Shown here: positions 16,701-20,774 of the stretch, one piece after another
Numbering within the stretch: the stretch's first letter is position 1
Layout: every line of letters begins with the position of its first letter
Virus record (IMG/VR): IMGVR_UViG_3300042475_005188
Span: 1-24,929 of that record
Source: a virus
Strand: one strand, 5' to 3'
Length of the DNA stretch: 24,929 nucleotides
The notes under the pieces: generated by a model
Told to the model about the DNA's origin: nothing
Seen by the model: the letters and a program-made list of their open reading frames with translations, nothing else
Database searches by the model: none
Translations under genes and position numbers: made by a program

Positions 16701-17197
16701 TCAGCTTGCACAGCGCGATTAATTTCAAAATCTTGTTGATCTAATCCAGTATCTGCTGCTTCTACTTGTTGTTTGGCAACAAGTGGGGTTTGTTGTTCTT
16801 GTAACTGAGTTAAATCGACAGTTGAACGAGGAATTGCAGTTGGAGCGCCCCATGGATCAGCAATTTTTGAAGGAGCAGGTGCTGTTGACCGCAAAGGAGT
16901 CTCTTTGACCTTGCCAAGATCCGTCAGATTTACCCCCAAGGGGGCTTGTGGCGTTTTTTGCGCCTCTCGCCCACGTAATGCACGGACGCCAAGGAACCCG
17001 CCACCCAAAATGCCAGCGCCGGCAAGAGCAGCTCCCACGGCACCAAGGAGATTACCGCCTTGATCAGGGGCTTTGAGCTGATTACGGCGGAATTCCAGGA
17101 CCTCTGGAGCCATTTCAGCCCTTTCTTCCGGATCTTCTGGTACCGGCACCCCGGTTGCACGGCTGTAAGCGTAAAAGTCAGCGGGTGCTAGTGCCAT
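13757..17197 (-). CDS. 1146-residue virion-type protein, first gene of the late operon
   Basis: The largest protein here and the first gene after the divergent control region. Residues 48-71 are a hydrophobic Gly/Ala segment (NLLGAVGAALAGAGILGGGF). A (G/T)V(N/D/Q)LT(D/Q)L motif recurs at about 88-94, 126-132 and 900. Residues 227-245 hold the LPEGFSMVAE motif shared with the 352-residue protein. The rest is mixed, with a disordered proline-rich early part and more folded-looking sequence from about 500 on; the end is basic (AGRRAGKRRNR). Size, single hydrophobic segment and operon suggest a large internal or tail-associated virion protein. No enzymatic motif is recognised. The SD (AAAGGA) is very near ATG 17197. 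Confidence 0.8.
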   Translation of the reverse strand: MALAPADFYAYSRATGVPVPEDPEERAEMAPEVLEFRRNQLKAPDQGGNLLGAVGAALAGAGILGGGFLGVRALRGREAQKTPQAPLGVNLTDLGKVKETPLRSTAPAPSKIADPWGAPTAIPRSTVDLTQLQEQQTPLVAKQQVEAADTGLDQQDFEINRAVQADIDTTRFGGTSSVSLPIVFKRQDSPLVDAVGTVLPVGDSLIAKLNRNKTRRQLALNQARATLGLEQADAPLPEGFSMVAEAQEGGRIGELAAQKLREAKERRQNQTAAPISQQWQELLFDESGLLNKKVIAQNLGDEKVFPKSLADLLTKGMSSSSSIQALRTGNFEDIDIDPAIHAAVTQHVKENVIKYDDADSIKSYLLGGGAGGEYQSPSTKGFGYTGTTSMPTQVISISKKGGEETVSISGPRTSSRRTRSDLEPLFFDPDTNTLISKSDIGATQSSESVAGSGIGEEVGQAVAFVPRKEVAGFVSLPGVSASGPEDVAKAQGVGYAFGGVKEYGSAGTRQISPEAWKQIRERRKELGLKPNETNEEIEGMLARARGTEEIDLSVELRPLFSDPRDALEQDKVKLSKTNQPYLRIDPLMLQANPGLERHLNSDPQYGNTLFINPATGKNFASPHEATSAYNRFANNLNAKLISSAEGRIEALEKGENLNIQLTAPGNKKVTTALNPNLVVDQVVRRNPKGETVVSDVTLSQAIRNQLLSPFVKDNSGGIVRDAAGLPMRSAPLIQEHTMIDEEGYEGAKYFKQARYLVPEDRTYVDKETGETRASMLGLGDTGLELAPTTRTAGNADTRLTAKNNYLFLQGVNNALESVTGQRAKVIDDALYLGQTKGFEFLGGPSKNPVLREALAIANTLAQTSEKSRVRVQEPGEDFGLGERYGLGASRSERPRRNVPSGVQLTDLPLQKVVETEVRDPSSGEMRRVSQLVGTNQILTRNLSPEVIGGKRLAAFVLDYTQTSGRPMRAADFNQAVLDLAGQLGANPAELSKEAAKSLRGARTQARVGPTMAQGRQALSVMDRLSPTEEIAQTIAEYDFGEVLESPALAAELDTVHLVRNNKTGKTEKMTLREMNARNYPEIFGNQFVSTAPLDVDMELTTRQAQRSRVEPAGSTEQFTVDDQMLSGKIGQLMAQAGRRAGKRRNR

Positions 17198-17319
17198 GAG
17201 TCCTTTATTTGCTTATGTGATCCTGTTATTTGTATTTTAGGGTATTAAAACGCACGTAGATGCGTTAAAGTAGTAGCAGAAGACGTAAGAATACCCTGAA
17301 TCTAGGGATTTAACACGAG
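17198..17319. promoter_or_regulatory. Divergent control region with nested inverted repeats
   Basis: This 122-nt gap separates the minus-strand virion operon from the plus-strand small-gene block, so at least two promoters should lie here or just outside. It contains AGGGTATT (17239-17246) repeated inverted as AATACCCT (17290-17297), and between them AACGCA (17249-17254) inverted as TGCGTT (17261-17266). These could be operator half-sites or a transcript hairpin. No convincing -35/-10 pair is visible on either strand. Confidence 0.5.
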
Positions 17320-17526
17320 ATGAACCCTAAAAACCGGGCAGAACGCGTTGTTGCATTAGATGCAATTACCGAAGAAGCAGAAAAGCTAGCGGCAAGTGGC
17401 GCTGATCCCCTTACCGTGAAGAGTTTTACGGTTGGCGCCAGGAAAGAACTAGCTGATCAACGGCCAGATGTAGAAAATTACTTTGATGCAGCCGTTGCCG
17501 CAAAGAAAGCAAAGAACAGTTTTTGA
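17320..17526 (+). CDS. Small helical protein, unknown
   Basis: 68 residues, the first plus-strand gene right of the switch point. It starts MNPKNRAERVVALDAITEEA and continues with Ala/Lys/Glu-rich helices (SFTVGARKELADQRPDVENY, DAAVAAKKAKNSF). No membrane segment or motif. AGGGA lies about 11 nt before the ATG. It is a single-gene unit closed by a strong terminator at 17559-17585. Its base composition looks like that of the virion operon more than of the C-ending codon style of the genes after 17819. Function unknown. Confidence 0.7.
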   Translation: MNPKNRAERVVALDAITEEAEKLAASGADPLTVKSFTVGARKELADQRPDVENYFDAAVAAKKAKNSF

Positions 17527-17558
17527 TTTTAGGTAACACAAAAGTAAATTCACATACA

Positions 17559-17585
17559 GCCGGGGATAATACCCCGGCATTTTTG
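17559..17585 (+). terminator. Rho-independent terminator
   Basis: GCCGGGG (17559-17565) pairs perfectly with CCCCGGC (17572-17578) around the loop ATAATA, followed by ATTTTTG. This is the clearest classical terminator in the window, 33 nt after the stop of the 68-residue gene. Confidence 0.9.
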
Positions 17586-17587
17586 TC

Positions 17588-17771
17588 TGTAAATTAGGGT
17601 AAAACCTTAAATAGCGCGACACTTTTTAAGTTTTGGTACGTTGTGCTACAAAAGAAGGCCCCCTATAGGGTCAAAAAAGGATAAAAAATTATCTGAGGCT
17701 TCTCCAACACCCCACGCGTAGTGAAATACGTATAGAAAAAAAGAAAGGTGTGAGGGGTTGAAATAGTTATC
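17588..17771. other. Gene-free spacer upstream of the small-gene block
   Basis: No reading frame looks real. AT-rich sequence contains a CCCTATAGGG palindrome (17661-17670), CTTAAA...TTTAAG arms near 17610-17632 and several A-runs. With the leader hairpin that follows, this is the likely upstream control region of the operon starting at 17819, and it lies next to the strand-switch point. No specific site can be proved. Confidence 0.4.
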
Positions 17772-17797
17772 GGGGGCTGCGCATCCGTAGAACGCAG
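17764..17797 (+). promoter_or_regulatory. Family 4 leader hairpin, copy a, with possible -10
   Basis: GGGGGCTGCGCATCC (17772-17786) is identical to 22685-22699. CTGCG (17777-17781) pairs with CGCAG (17793-17797). TAGTTAT at 17764-17770 could be a -10 placing the transcript start near the G-run. The first gene starts 21 nt downstream, without an SD. Confidence 0.55.
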
Positions 17798-17818
17798 AGT
17801 ACCATCGCGTTTAGTTCA

Positions 17819-18130
17819 ATGCAATTGACCAAGGAAGAGCAGAAGGTTGTTGATTTCGACAACCGTTGTCAGATGGTTGCCAGCTATCTGTGGGAAGGCA
17901 AGTCTGTCACGATGACTGCGAAGCAGCTTGAGTGGTATGACGTAACGCCGCACCAAGTGATAGCGGAGCTGAGCGGTTGGCTTCGTTCGGAAGAGCAAGA
18001 AGCCTGCTGGGAAGCGGAACATCTGTATCGTGGCAGCCGCCGTGAGCGTACACATGTTGTTTACTGCACGAAGTGCGGAGACAAGTATGTGTTCAAGGCA
18101 AAGGTTGTCAAGGTATCTGACTACGTTTGA
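17819..18130 (+). CDS. Unknown protein with one CxxC
   Basis: 103 residues. The N-terminal two thirds are helical and charged (EEQKVVDFDNRCQMVASYLW, VTPHQVIAELSGWLRSEEQE). A possible HTH lies around residues 30-55. Near the end YCTKCGDKYVF has a single CxxC, half of a zinc-ribbon; another Cys at residue 17 and one at 63 could help bind metal. ATG 17819 has no SD, only an AT-rich leader after the family 4 hairpin. It is the first gene of the plus-strand array, so a regulator is conceivable but unproved. A GNRA hairpin follows its stop. Confidence 0.65.
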   Translation: MQLTKEEQKVVDFDNRCQMVASYLWEGKSVTMTAKQLEWYDVTPHQVIAELSGWLRSEEQEACWEAEHLYRGSRRERTHVVYCTKCGDKYVFKAKVVKVSDYV

Positions 18131-18142
18131 AGGTTACCTCTT

Positions 18143-18160
18143 CCCCTGGGCGACCAGGGG
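18143..18160 (+). other. Perfect 7-bp GCGA-tetraloop hairpin
   Basis: CCCCTGG (18143-18149) pairs with CCAGGGG (18154-18160), closed by a GCGA (GNRA) tetraloop and followed by TTTATG. It sits 13 nt after a stop codon and may be a weak terminator or a 3'-end stabiliser. Confidence 0.7.
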
Positions 18161-18167
18161 TTTATGT

Positions 18168-18225
18168 AGCCCTCAATACCTGCTTCGTTGATACGAATTC
18201 GTATCGCGCGTGCGGGTTTTAGGCT
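18168..18225 (+). repeat. Family 3 structured element, copy a
   Basis: AGCC (18168-18171) with GGCT (18222-18225); ACCTGC (18178-18183) with GCGGGT (18212-18217); then TT, CG/CG, and the 16-nt palindrome GATACGAATTCGTATC (18190-18205) at the tip. A TTTT run follows the second stem. The palindrome is identical in copy b (19617-19632). The outer stem differs from copies b and c. Confidence 0.65.
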
Positions 18226-18332
18226 TCCCGCGGCACTGATTCGCCAAGAATCGTTCTCGCGCAAGGGATCTCAGCGATTGCTCGTCAAGCTGGACGTTAA
18301 ACGTAGCAGACAACTCGGCGGTCGGTCACGAC

Positions 18333-18366
18333 CTTGGCATCCACACTTCAGTGGTGTAAGCCCAAG
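18333..18366 (+). repeat. Family 2 structured element, copy a (diverged)
   Basis: CTTGG (18333-18337) pairs with CCAAG (18362-18366); CATCCAC...GTGG forms an inner hairpin; TGTAAGC (18355-18361) is the conserved 3' bulge. Compared with copy c (21792) the outer stem changed on both sides, while CATCCAC and GTAAG stayed. It lies just before the SD of the next gene. Confidence 0.6.
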
Positions 18367-18387
18367 CTCACCCTACGGAGTAACACC

Positions 18388-18549
18388 GTGACCATCAACC
18401 CCACCAAGCTGCTCTCTCGCGAAGAGGTTGGCGACAAGATCATGCTTGAGATCCTTGATCTCCTTGAGCATGGTCATAGCCAGACTCTCGGAGCGCAGCA
18501 CCTCCAGGTCATCAAGTCCTACGTGGACGAGATGCTGGAGAACAACTGA
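18388..18549 (+). CDS. 53-residue helical protein, unknown
   Basis: Starts at GTG 18388 with a GGAG SD 7 nt upstream. The sequence MTINPTKLLSREEVGDKIML is followed by EILDLLEHGHSQTLGAQHLQ and an acidic end (YVDEMLENN). Helical, soluble, no motif. The initiation context ACGGAG...ACC-GTG-ACC recurs at the next gene (18635), a hint of duplication of translation signals. An upstream in-frame ATG at 18334 lies within a structured element and is rejected. Family 1 copy a starts right after the stop. Confidence 0.65.
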   Translation: MTINPTKLLSREEVGDKIMLEILDLLEHGHSQTLGAQHLQVIKSYVDEMLENN

Positions 18550-18612
18550 TCCGTTAAAGCGGGTTGGGAGGTGCAAACCCTCCCACAGTTATTGCCCCCA
18601 GCGGAGATGGGC
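18550..18612 (+). repeat. Family 1 T-loop element, copy a
   Basis: TCCGTTAAAGCGG box (18550-18562) directly after the stop codon; hairpin GGGAGG (18566-18571)/CCTCCC (18579-18584) with loop TGCAAAC; then CAGTTATTGCC and a second pairing GCCC (18594-18597)/GGGC (18609-18612). Stems differ from the other copies but pairing is kept. Confidence 0.8.
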
Positions 18613-18634
18613 ACCGCACACACGGAGAATACCC

Positions 18635-18715
18635 GTGACCTTCACCGTTACCGAAACACTCACACTCGCCGCCATCTTCGTGGTGGCATGTGTGATCGGT
18701 TACATCACCGACTGA
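18635..18715 (+). CDS. 26-residue single-helix membrane microprotein
   Basis: Starts at GTG 18635 with GGAG 7 nt upstream and ends at TGA 18715. After MTFTVTET comes one continuous hydrophobic helix (LTLAAIFVVACVIGYI) and a short TD end, enough to span a membrane once. The start context nearly repeats that of 18388 (ACGGAG...CCGTGACC). Flanked on both sides by family 1 elements, it forms a complete cassette. Tiny one-pass proteins are frequent in phage early regions and often inhibit or modify host membrane complexes; the target is unknown. Confidence 0.65.
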   Translation: MTFTVTETLTLAAIFVVACVIGYITD

Positions 18716-18775
18716 TCCGTCTAAGCGGGAGGCAGGGTGCAAACCCCTGCCCAGTTATTGCCACAATCCCGTGGC
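18716..18775 (+). repeat. Family 1 T-loop element, copy b
   Basis: TCCGTCTAAGCGG (18716-18728) right after the stop; hairpin GGCAGGG (18731-18737)/CCCTGCC (18745-18751) with loop TGCAAAC; then CAGTTATTGCC and hairpin GCCAC (18760-18764)/GTGGC (18771-18775) with loop AATCCC, followed by ATCTACACCA. Confidence 0.85.
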
Positions 18776-18792
18776 ATCTACACCAAACGACA

Positions 18793-18972
18793 GTGACTCA
18801 ACGCATTGCAACCTACGTGATCATCGCTGCTTCCATCATGGGTATTGGTGGGCAAGCCGTTATCTATTTGACAGATAAGGCAACTGCTCACCAATGCATC
18901 AACCATGACTGGCCTAAGGAGCATGACACACTCCACCGTAACTGGTGCATCACCAACGGTTACGACATCTGA
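18793..18972 (+). CDS. Small one-helix membrane protein with two cysteines in its tail
   Basis: 59 residues from GTG 18793 (no SD; the leader follows a family 1 element). Residues 6-26 form a membrane helix (ATYVIIAASIMGIGGQAVIY). The polar tail has C35 and C52 in HQCINHDWPKEHDTLHRNWC, which could form a disulfide outside the cytoplasm. The layout resembles the 67-residue protein at 19879 (helix, then two Cys about 20-25 residues apart), so the two may be distant paralogues. Function unknown. Confidence 0.65.
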   Translation: MTQRIATYVIIAASIMGIGGQAVIYLTDKATAHQCINHDWPKEHDTLHRNWCITNGYDI

Positions 18973-18985
18973 GTTCGTATCTGAG

Positions 18986-19046
18986 TCCGTATAAGCGGCG
19001 TTCCAGGGTGCAATCCCCTGGTTCAGACTTGCCACAATCTTGTGGC
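18986..19046 (+). repeat. Family 1 T-loop element, copy c
   Basis: TCCGTATAAGCGG (18986-18998); hairpin CCAGGG (19003-19008)/CCCTGG (19016-19021) with loop TGCAATC; TTCAGACTTGCC; hairpin GCCAC/GTGGC (19031-19046) with loop AATCTT. It is preceded by a partial duplicate of its own start (TGAGTTCGTATC, then TGAGTCCGTAT). Confidence 0.85.
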
Positions 19047-19065
19047 ATTTACACCACACCATACT

Positions 19066-19263
19066 ATGGATTACACCGTCAACATCATCGAGCGTAACGG
19101 TCAGTACTTCCTCCAGGAAGTCTTTGCAATTACCGAGTTCCAGTATGTGGAACAAGTCACTGCAGGTCCGTTCCAGTCTCGATGGCAAGCAGACGTGCAG
19201 CGCTCACAGGAGTATCCGGCATACCGGGGACTAACAGATGAGTACTGCCGTCTGCAACACTGA
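19066..19263 (+). CDS. 65-residue unknown protein
   Basis: Starts at ATG 19066 behind an A/C-rich leader (ACACCACACCATACT) with no SD. The sequence MDYTVNIIERNGQYFLQEVF suggests beta strands at the start; the second half is polar with aromatic residues (EYPAYRGLTDEYCRLQH). No membrane segment. An in-frame GTG-like start further up lies inside the family 1 element and is not used. Flanked by family 1 copies c and d, it is another one-gene cassette. Not recognised. Confidence 0.65.
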   Translation: MDYTVNIIERNGQYFLQEVFAITEFQYVEQVTAGPFQSRWQADVQRSQEYPAYRGLTDEYCRLQH

Positions 19264-19264
19264 G

Positions 19265-19325
19265 TCCGTATAAGCGGCATTGGCAGGTGCAATCCCTGCC
19301 TTCAGTATTGCCACAATCCCGTGGC
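19265..19325 (+). repeat. Family 1 T-loop element, copy d
   Basis: TCCGTATAAGCGG (19265-19277); hairpin GGCAGG (19282-19287)/CCTGCC (19295-19300) with loop TGCAATC; TTCAGTATTGCC; hairpin GCCAC (19310-19314)/GTGGC (19321-19325) with loop AATCCC. The start codon of the next gene follows 20 nt later. Confidence 0.85.
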
Positions 19326-19344
19326 ATCTACTCAGCTCAACACT

Positions 19345-19593
19345 ATGCTCTGCTACTACCCTTACGAAGGTGCAACCGAGCGCATCACCTGGCATGGAGG
19401 AGAATCAACCATGCTTCACTACCAAGTGCAGGTGGATGACTACAAGGGAGATCCTGACTGGATCGACCGTTACTCCCAGACACTTGGTGGAGGTATCCCT
19501 TGTGGTACCAAAGAGTTGCTGGCTGCGATGTCTGATTACTATCAGTACATCAGCCAACTCCATCTCGACACAATGGCTGGAACTATCTTCTGA
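19345..19593 (+). CDS. Unknown 82-residue protein with two possible starts
   Basis: From ATG 19345 the protein has 82 residues; the leader is CTCAGCTCAACACT, matching other starts of this block. A second in-frame ATG at 19411 has a very strong SD (GGAGGAG, 8 nt upstream) and would give 60 residues beginning MLHYQVQVDDYKGDPDWIDR. Both forms might be made. The protein is soluble, acidic and Tyr-rich (SDYYQYISQLHLDTMAG). No motif is recognised. A family 3 element begins 2 nt after its stop. Confidence 0.65.
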   Translation: MLCYYPYEGATERITWHGGESTMLHYQVQVDDYKGDPDWIDRYSQTLGGGIPCGTKELLAAMSDYYQYISQLHLDTMAGTIF

Positions 19594-19595
19594 CT

Positions 19596-19666
19596 CCTGC
19601 ACTTAACCCTTCCGTTGATACGAATTCGTATCGGACGGTGGGTTTTCTGCAGGCAATCAAGCCTGC
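19596..19666 (+). repeat. Family 3 element, copy b, with alternative pairing
   Basis: CCTGCA (19596-19601) with TGCAGG (19648-19653); ACCC (19606-19609) with GGGT (19640-19643); CCGT (19612-19615) with ACGG (19635-19638); the tip is the palindrome GATACGAATTCGTATC. A T-run follows the second stem. GCAGGC (19649-19654) can instead pair with GCCTGC (19661-19666), excluding the outer clamp. Confidence 0.75.
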
Positions 19667-19686
19667 TGTCCAACTCAACTCAGCTC

Positions 19687-19875
19687 ATGACTAAGCTCAA
19701 CATCCGCAAGAACATTGCTGCTGCATTGTTTAACACAGCGGTAGCTATCGACAATGCCAAGCTTCCTACCAAGGAAGATATCGGTACTAAGGTGAATGAG
19801 TATCGGCTGCGTGCAGCGGCACTCATGATGCCTAACGACATGGCATTCGTCATCCAACCCAAGCAAGGTAACTGA
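19687..19875 (+). CDS. 62-residue unknown protein
   Basis: Starts at ATG 19687 after the leader AACTCAACTCAGCTC, without an SD. The sequence MTKLNIRKNIAAALFNTAVA leads into DNAKLPTKEDIGTKVNEYRL and a Met-rich end. Helical and mildly basic. Upstream in-frame codons fall inside the family 3 element and are rejected. It is followed after 3 nt by the 67-residue membrane protein, with no RNA element between, so the two form one translational unit. Confidence 0.65.
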   Translation: MTKLNIRKNIAAALFNTAVAIDNAKLPTKEDIGTKVNEYRLRAAALMMPNDMAFVIQPKQGN

Positions 19876-19878
19876 TTC

Positions 19879-20082
19879 ATGCAACGTAATTACTTTTCTG
19901 ACGCCTGTGTTGCTCTCATTCTTGGCACTGGTCTGGGTCTACTCGCTTCTGTTGGAGTACAGAAAGTTCTCAACAGACACTACCAGGCAACGTGCCATGA
20001 TCGACCAGGACACAATCTGATCTACGTCCAAGGATTCCTTGGCGATACGTACTACTGCATCAACAGTAAGTACATGAACTGA
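19879..20082 (+). CDS. One-helix membrane protein with two-Cys tail
   Basis: 67 residues. After MQRNYFSDA, residues 10-28 form a membrane helix (CVALILGTGLGLLASVGV). The tail contains C39 and C60 (QATCHDRPGHNLIY, DTYYCINSKYMN), which could make a disulfide outside the cytoplasm. The layout matches the 59-residue protein at 18793. The start lies 3 nt after the previous stop, so translation is coupled. Family 3 copy c starts 4 nt after its own stop. Function unknown; envelope action is likely. Confidence 0.7.
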   Translation: MQRNYFSDACVALILGTGLGLLASVGVQKVLNRHYQATCHDRPGHNLIYVQGFLGDTYYCINSKYMN

Positions 20083-20085
20083 TCT

Positions 20086-20144
20086 CTGCACTTAAGCCTT
20101 CTCATCCTTGTGATGAGTGGCTTTTCTGCAGGGTTCTCCCTGCA
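20086..20144 (+). repeat. Family 3 element, copy c, with alternative pairing
   Basis: CTGCA (20086-20090) with TGCAG (20127-20131); AGCC (20095-20098) with GGCT (20119-20122); CTCATC (20101-20106) with GATGAG (20112-20117). Linkers CTTA, TT, T and TTTC match copy b. TGCAGGG (20127-20133) can instead pair perfectly with CCCTGCA (20138-20144). Confidence 0.8.
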
Positions 20145-20172
20145 CTACACCACACGACACCAACTGGAGACC

Positions 20173-20418
20173 ATGACTCCTAAAGCTGTTGAATATCTCC
20201 TGACCCAAGACGCTCGTCTGCTTGCCAGGAGAGATGCCCCTTGCATCGACCAAGAACTTGAGGCGCAGCGTCAAGCTGCTCTCGAGTTATTCTTCGAGTG
20301 GCAAGACGGTATGCGTCAATTCCAAGACCTTGTTCCCTTCGTTGCCATCGTGCAGCGTAAGGTAGATCTCAACCGGGATCTGCTGCGGTGGGAACGCAAG
20401 CAACTGGAACAAGACTGA
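20173..20418 (+). CDS. 81-residue charged helical protein
   Basis: Starts at ATG 20173 (GGAG only 3 nt upstream, so the SD is probably not ideal). The protein is a run of charged helices: MTPKAVEYLLTQDARLLARR, EAQRQAALELFFEWQDGMRQ, VAIVQRKVDLNRDLLRWERK. Coiled coil or helical bundle likely; no membrane segment. Longer in-frame starts lie in the family 3 element. A UUCG-capped hairpin follows the stop by one nucleotide. Not recognised. Confidence 0.65.
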   Translation: MTPKAVEYLLTQDARLLARRDAPCIDQELEAQRQAALELFFEWQDGMRQFQDLVPFVAIVQRKVDLNRDLLRWERKQLEQD

Positions 20419-20419
20419 C

Positions 20420-20455
20420 GACTACACTGAGGGGCTTCGGCCCTTCTCTGTAGTC
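20420..20455 (+). other. Long UUCG-capped hairpin at a gene end
   Basis: GACTACA (20420-20426) pairs with TGTAGTC (20449-20455). After a 2x2 mismatch, GAGGGGC pairs with GCCCTTC around the tetraloop TTCG (20436-20439). There is no T-run after it, so it is probably a 3'-end or processing hairpin, not a classical terminator. Confidence 0.8.
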
Positions 20456-20476
20456 CTCAACAAGGGCTACGTACCA

Positions 20477-20773
20477 ATGCACACAACACCAATGACAATT
20501 ACGATTAGTCCCAGGGAAATTACAGATGCTCAACAGATGTTGAACATCGAACCAAACGACTGTTACCTGGAGTTTACCCAAGGTACTGTCTATCTTTGTT
20601 GGGTTACCGACAAGGAGACAGCTCAGATGTACATCGACAACCTCTTCGAGTGTGTCGATATCAAGTTGTACGGCAATTGGATAGACATCTATGGACAACA
20701 CGAACGTGAAGTCCCAGTGTCATTGCCAGATGTCAAATTGTTTGACTGCCGTTACATCCTTGCAACTAACTGA
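20477..20773 (+). CDS. 98-residue unknown soluble protein
   Basis: Starts at ATG 20477 or ATG 20492 (MTITISPREITDAQQMLNIE); neither has an SD. The rest is beta-rich looking (DCYLEFTQGTVYLCWVTDKE, CVDIKLYGNWIDIYG) with Cys residues at about 28, 41, 59 and 91. Regular strand-turn-strand character suggests a small folded domain. Its stop is separated by 1 nt from the next ATG. Not recognised. Confidence 0.7.
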   Translation: MHTTPMTITISPREITDAQQMLNIEPNDCYLEFTQGTVYLCWVTDKETAQMYIDNLFECVDIKLYGNWIDIYGQHEREVPVSLPDVKLFDCRYILATN

Positions 20774-20774
20774 C

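Noticed and set aside
17661-17670. T7-like promoter from CTATAGGG
   Set aside because: Only the palindrome CCCTATAGGG matches; the rest of a T7-type promoter is absent and there is no second copy or phage RNA polymerase gene in the window.
18188-18391. 67-residue frame starting MIRIRI
   Set aside because: It begins in the GATACGAATTCGTATC palindrome and runs through two structured elements and the SD of the next gene; a similar MIRIRI start arises by chance at 19615 from the same palindrome.
18550-19325. Family 1 elements as tRNA genes or tRNA fragments
   Set aside because: Only the T-arm-like hairpin is present. There is no acceptor stem, anticodon arm or D arm at proper distances, and position 55 is G instead of U.
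18550-19325. Cobalamin-type riboswitch because of GGTGCAA...CC
   Set aside because: The other conserved boxes (GGGAA, the CCCGC.ACTGT region, GCCACTG box in context) are missing; the match is only a short loop.
18550-19325. CRISPR array
   Set aside because: Repeats differ in stem sequence, are 160-280 nt apart and are separated by protein-coding genes; no cas genes are seen.
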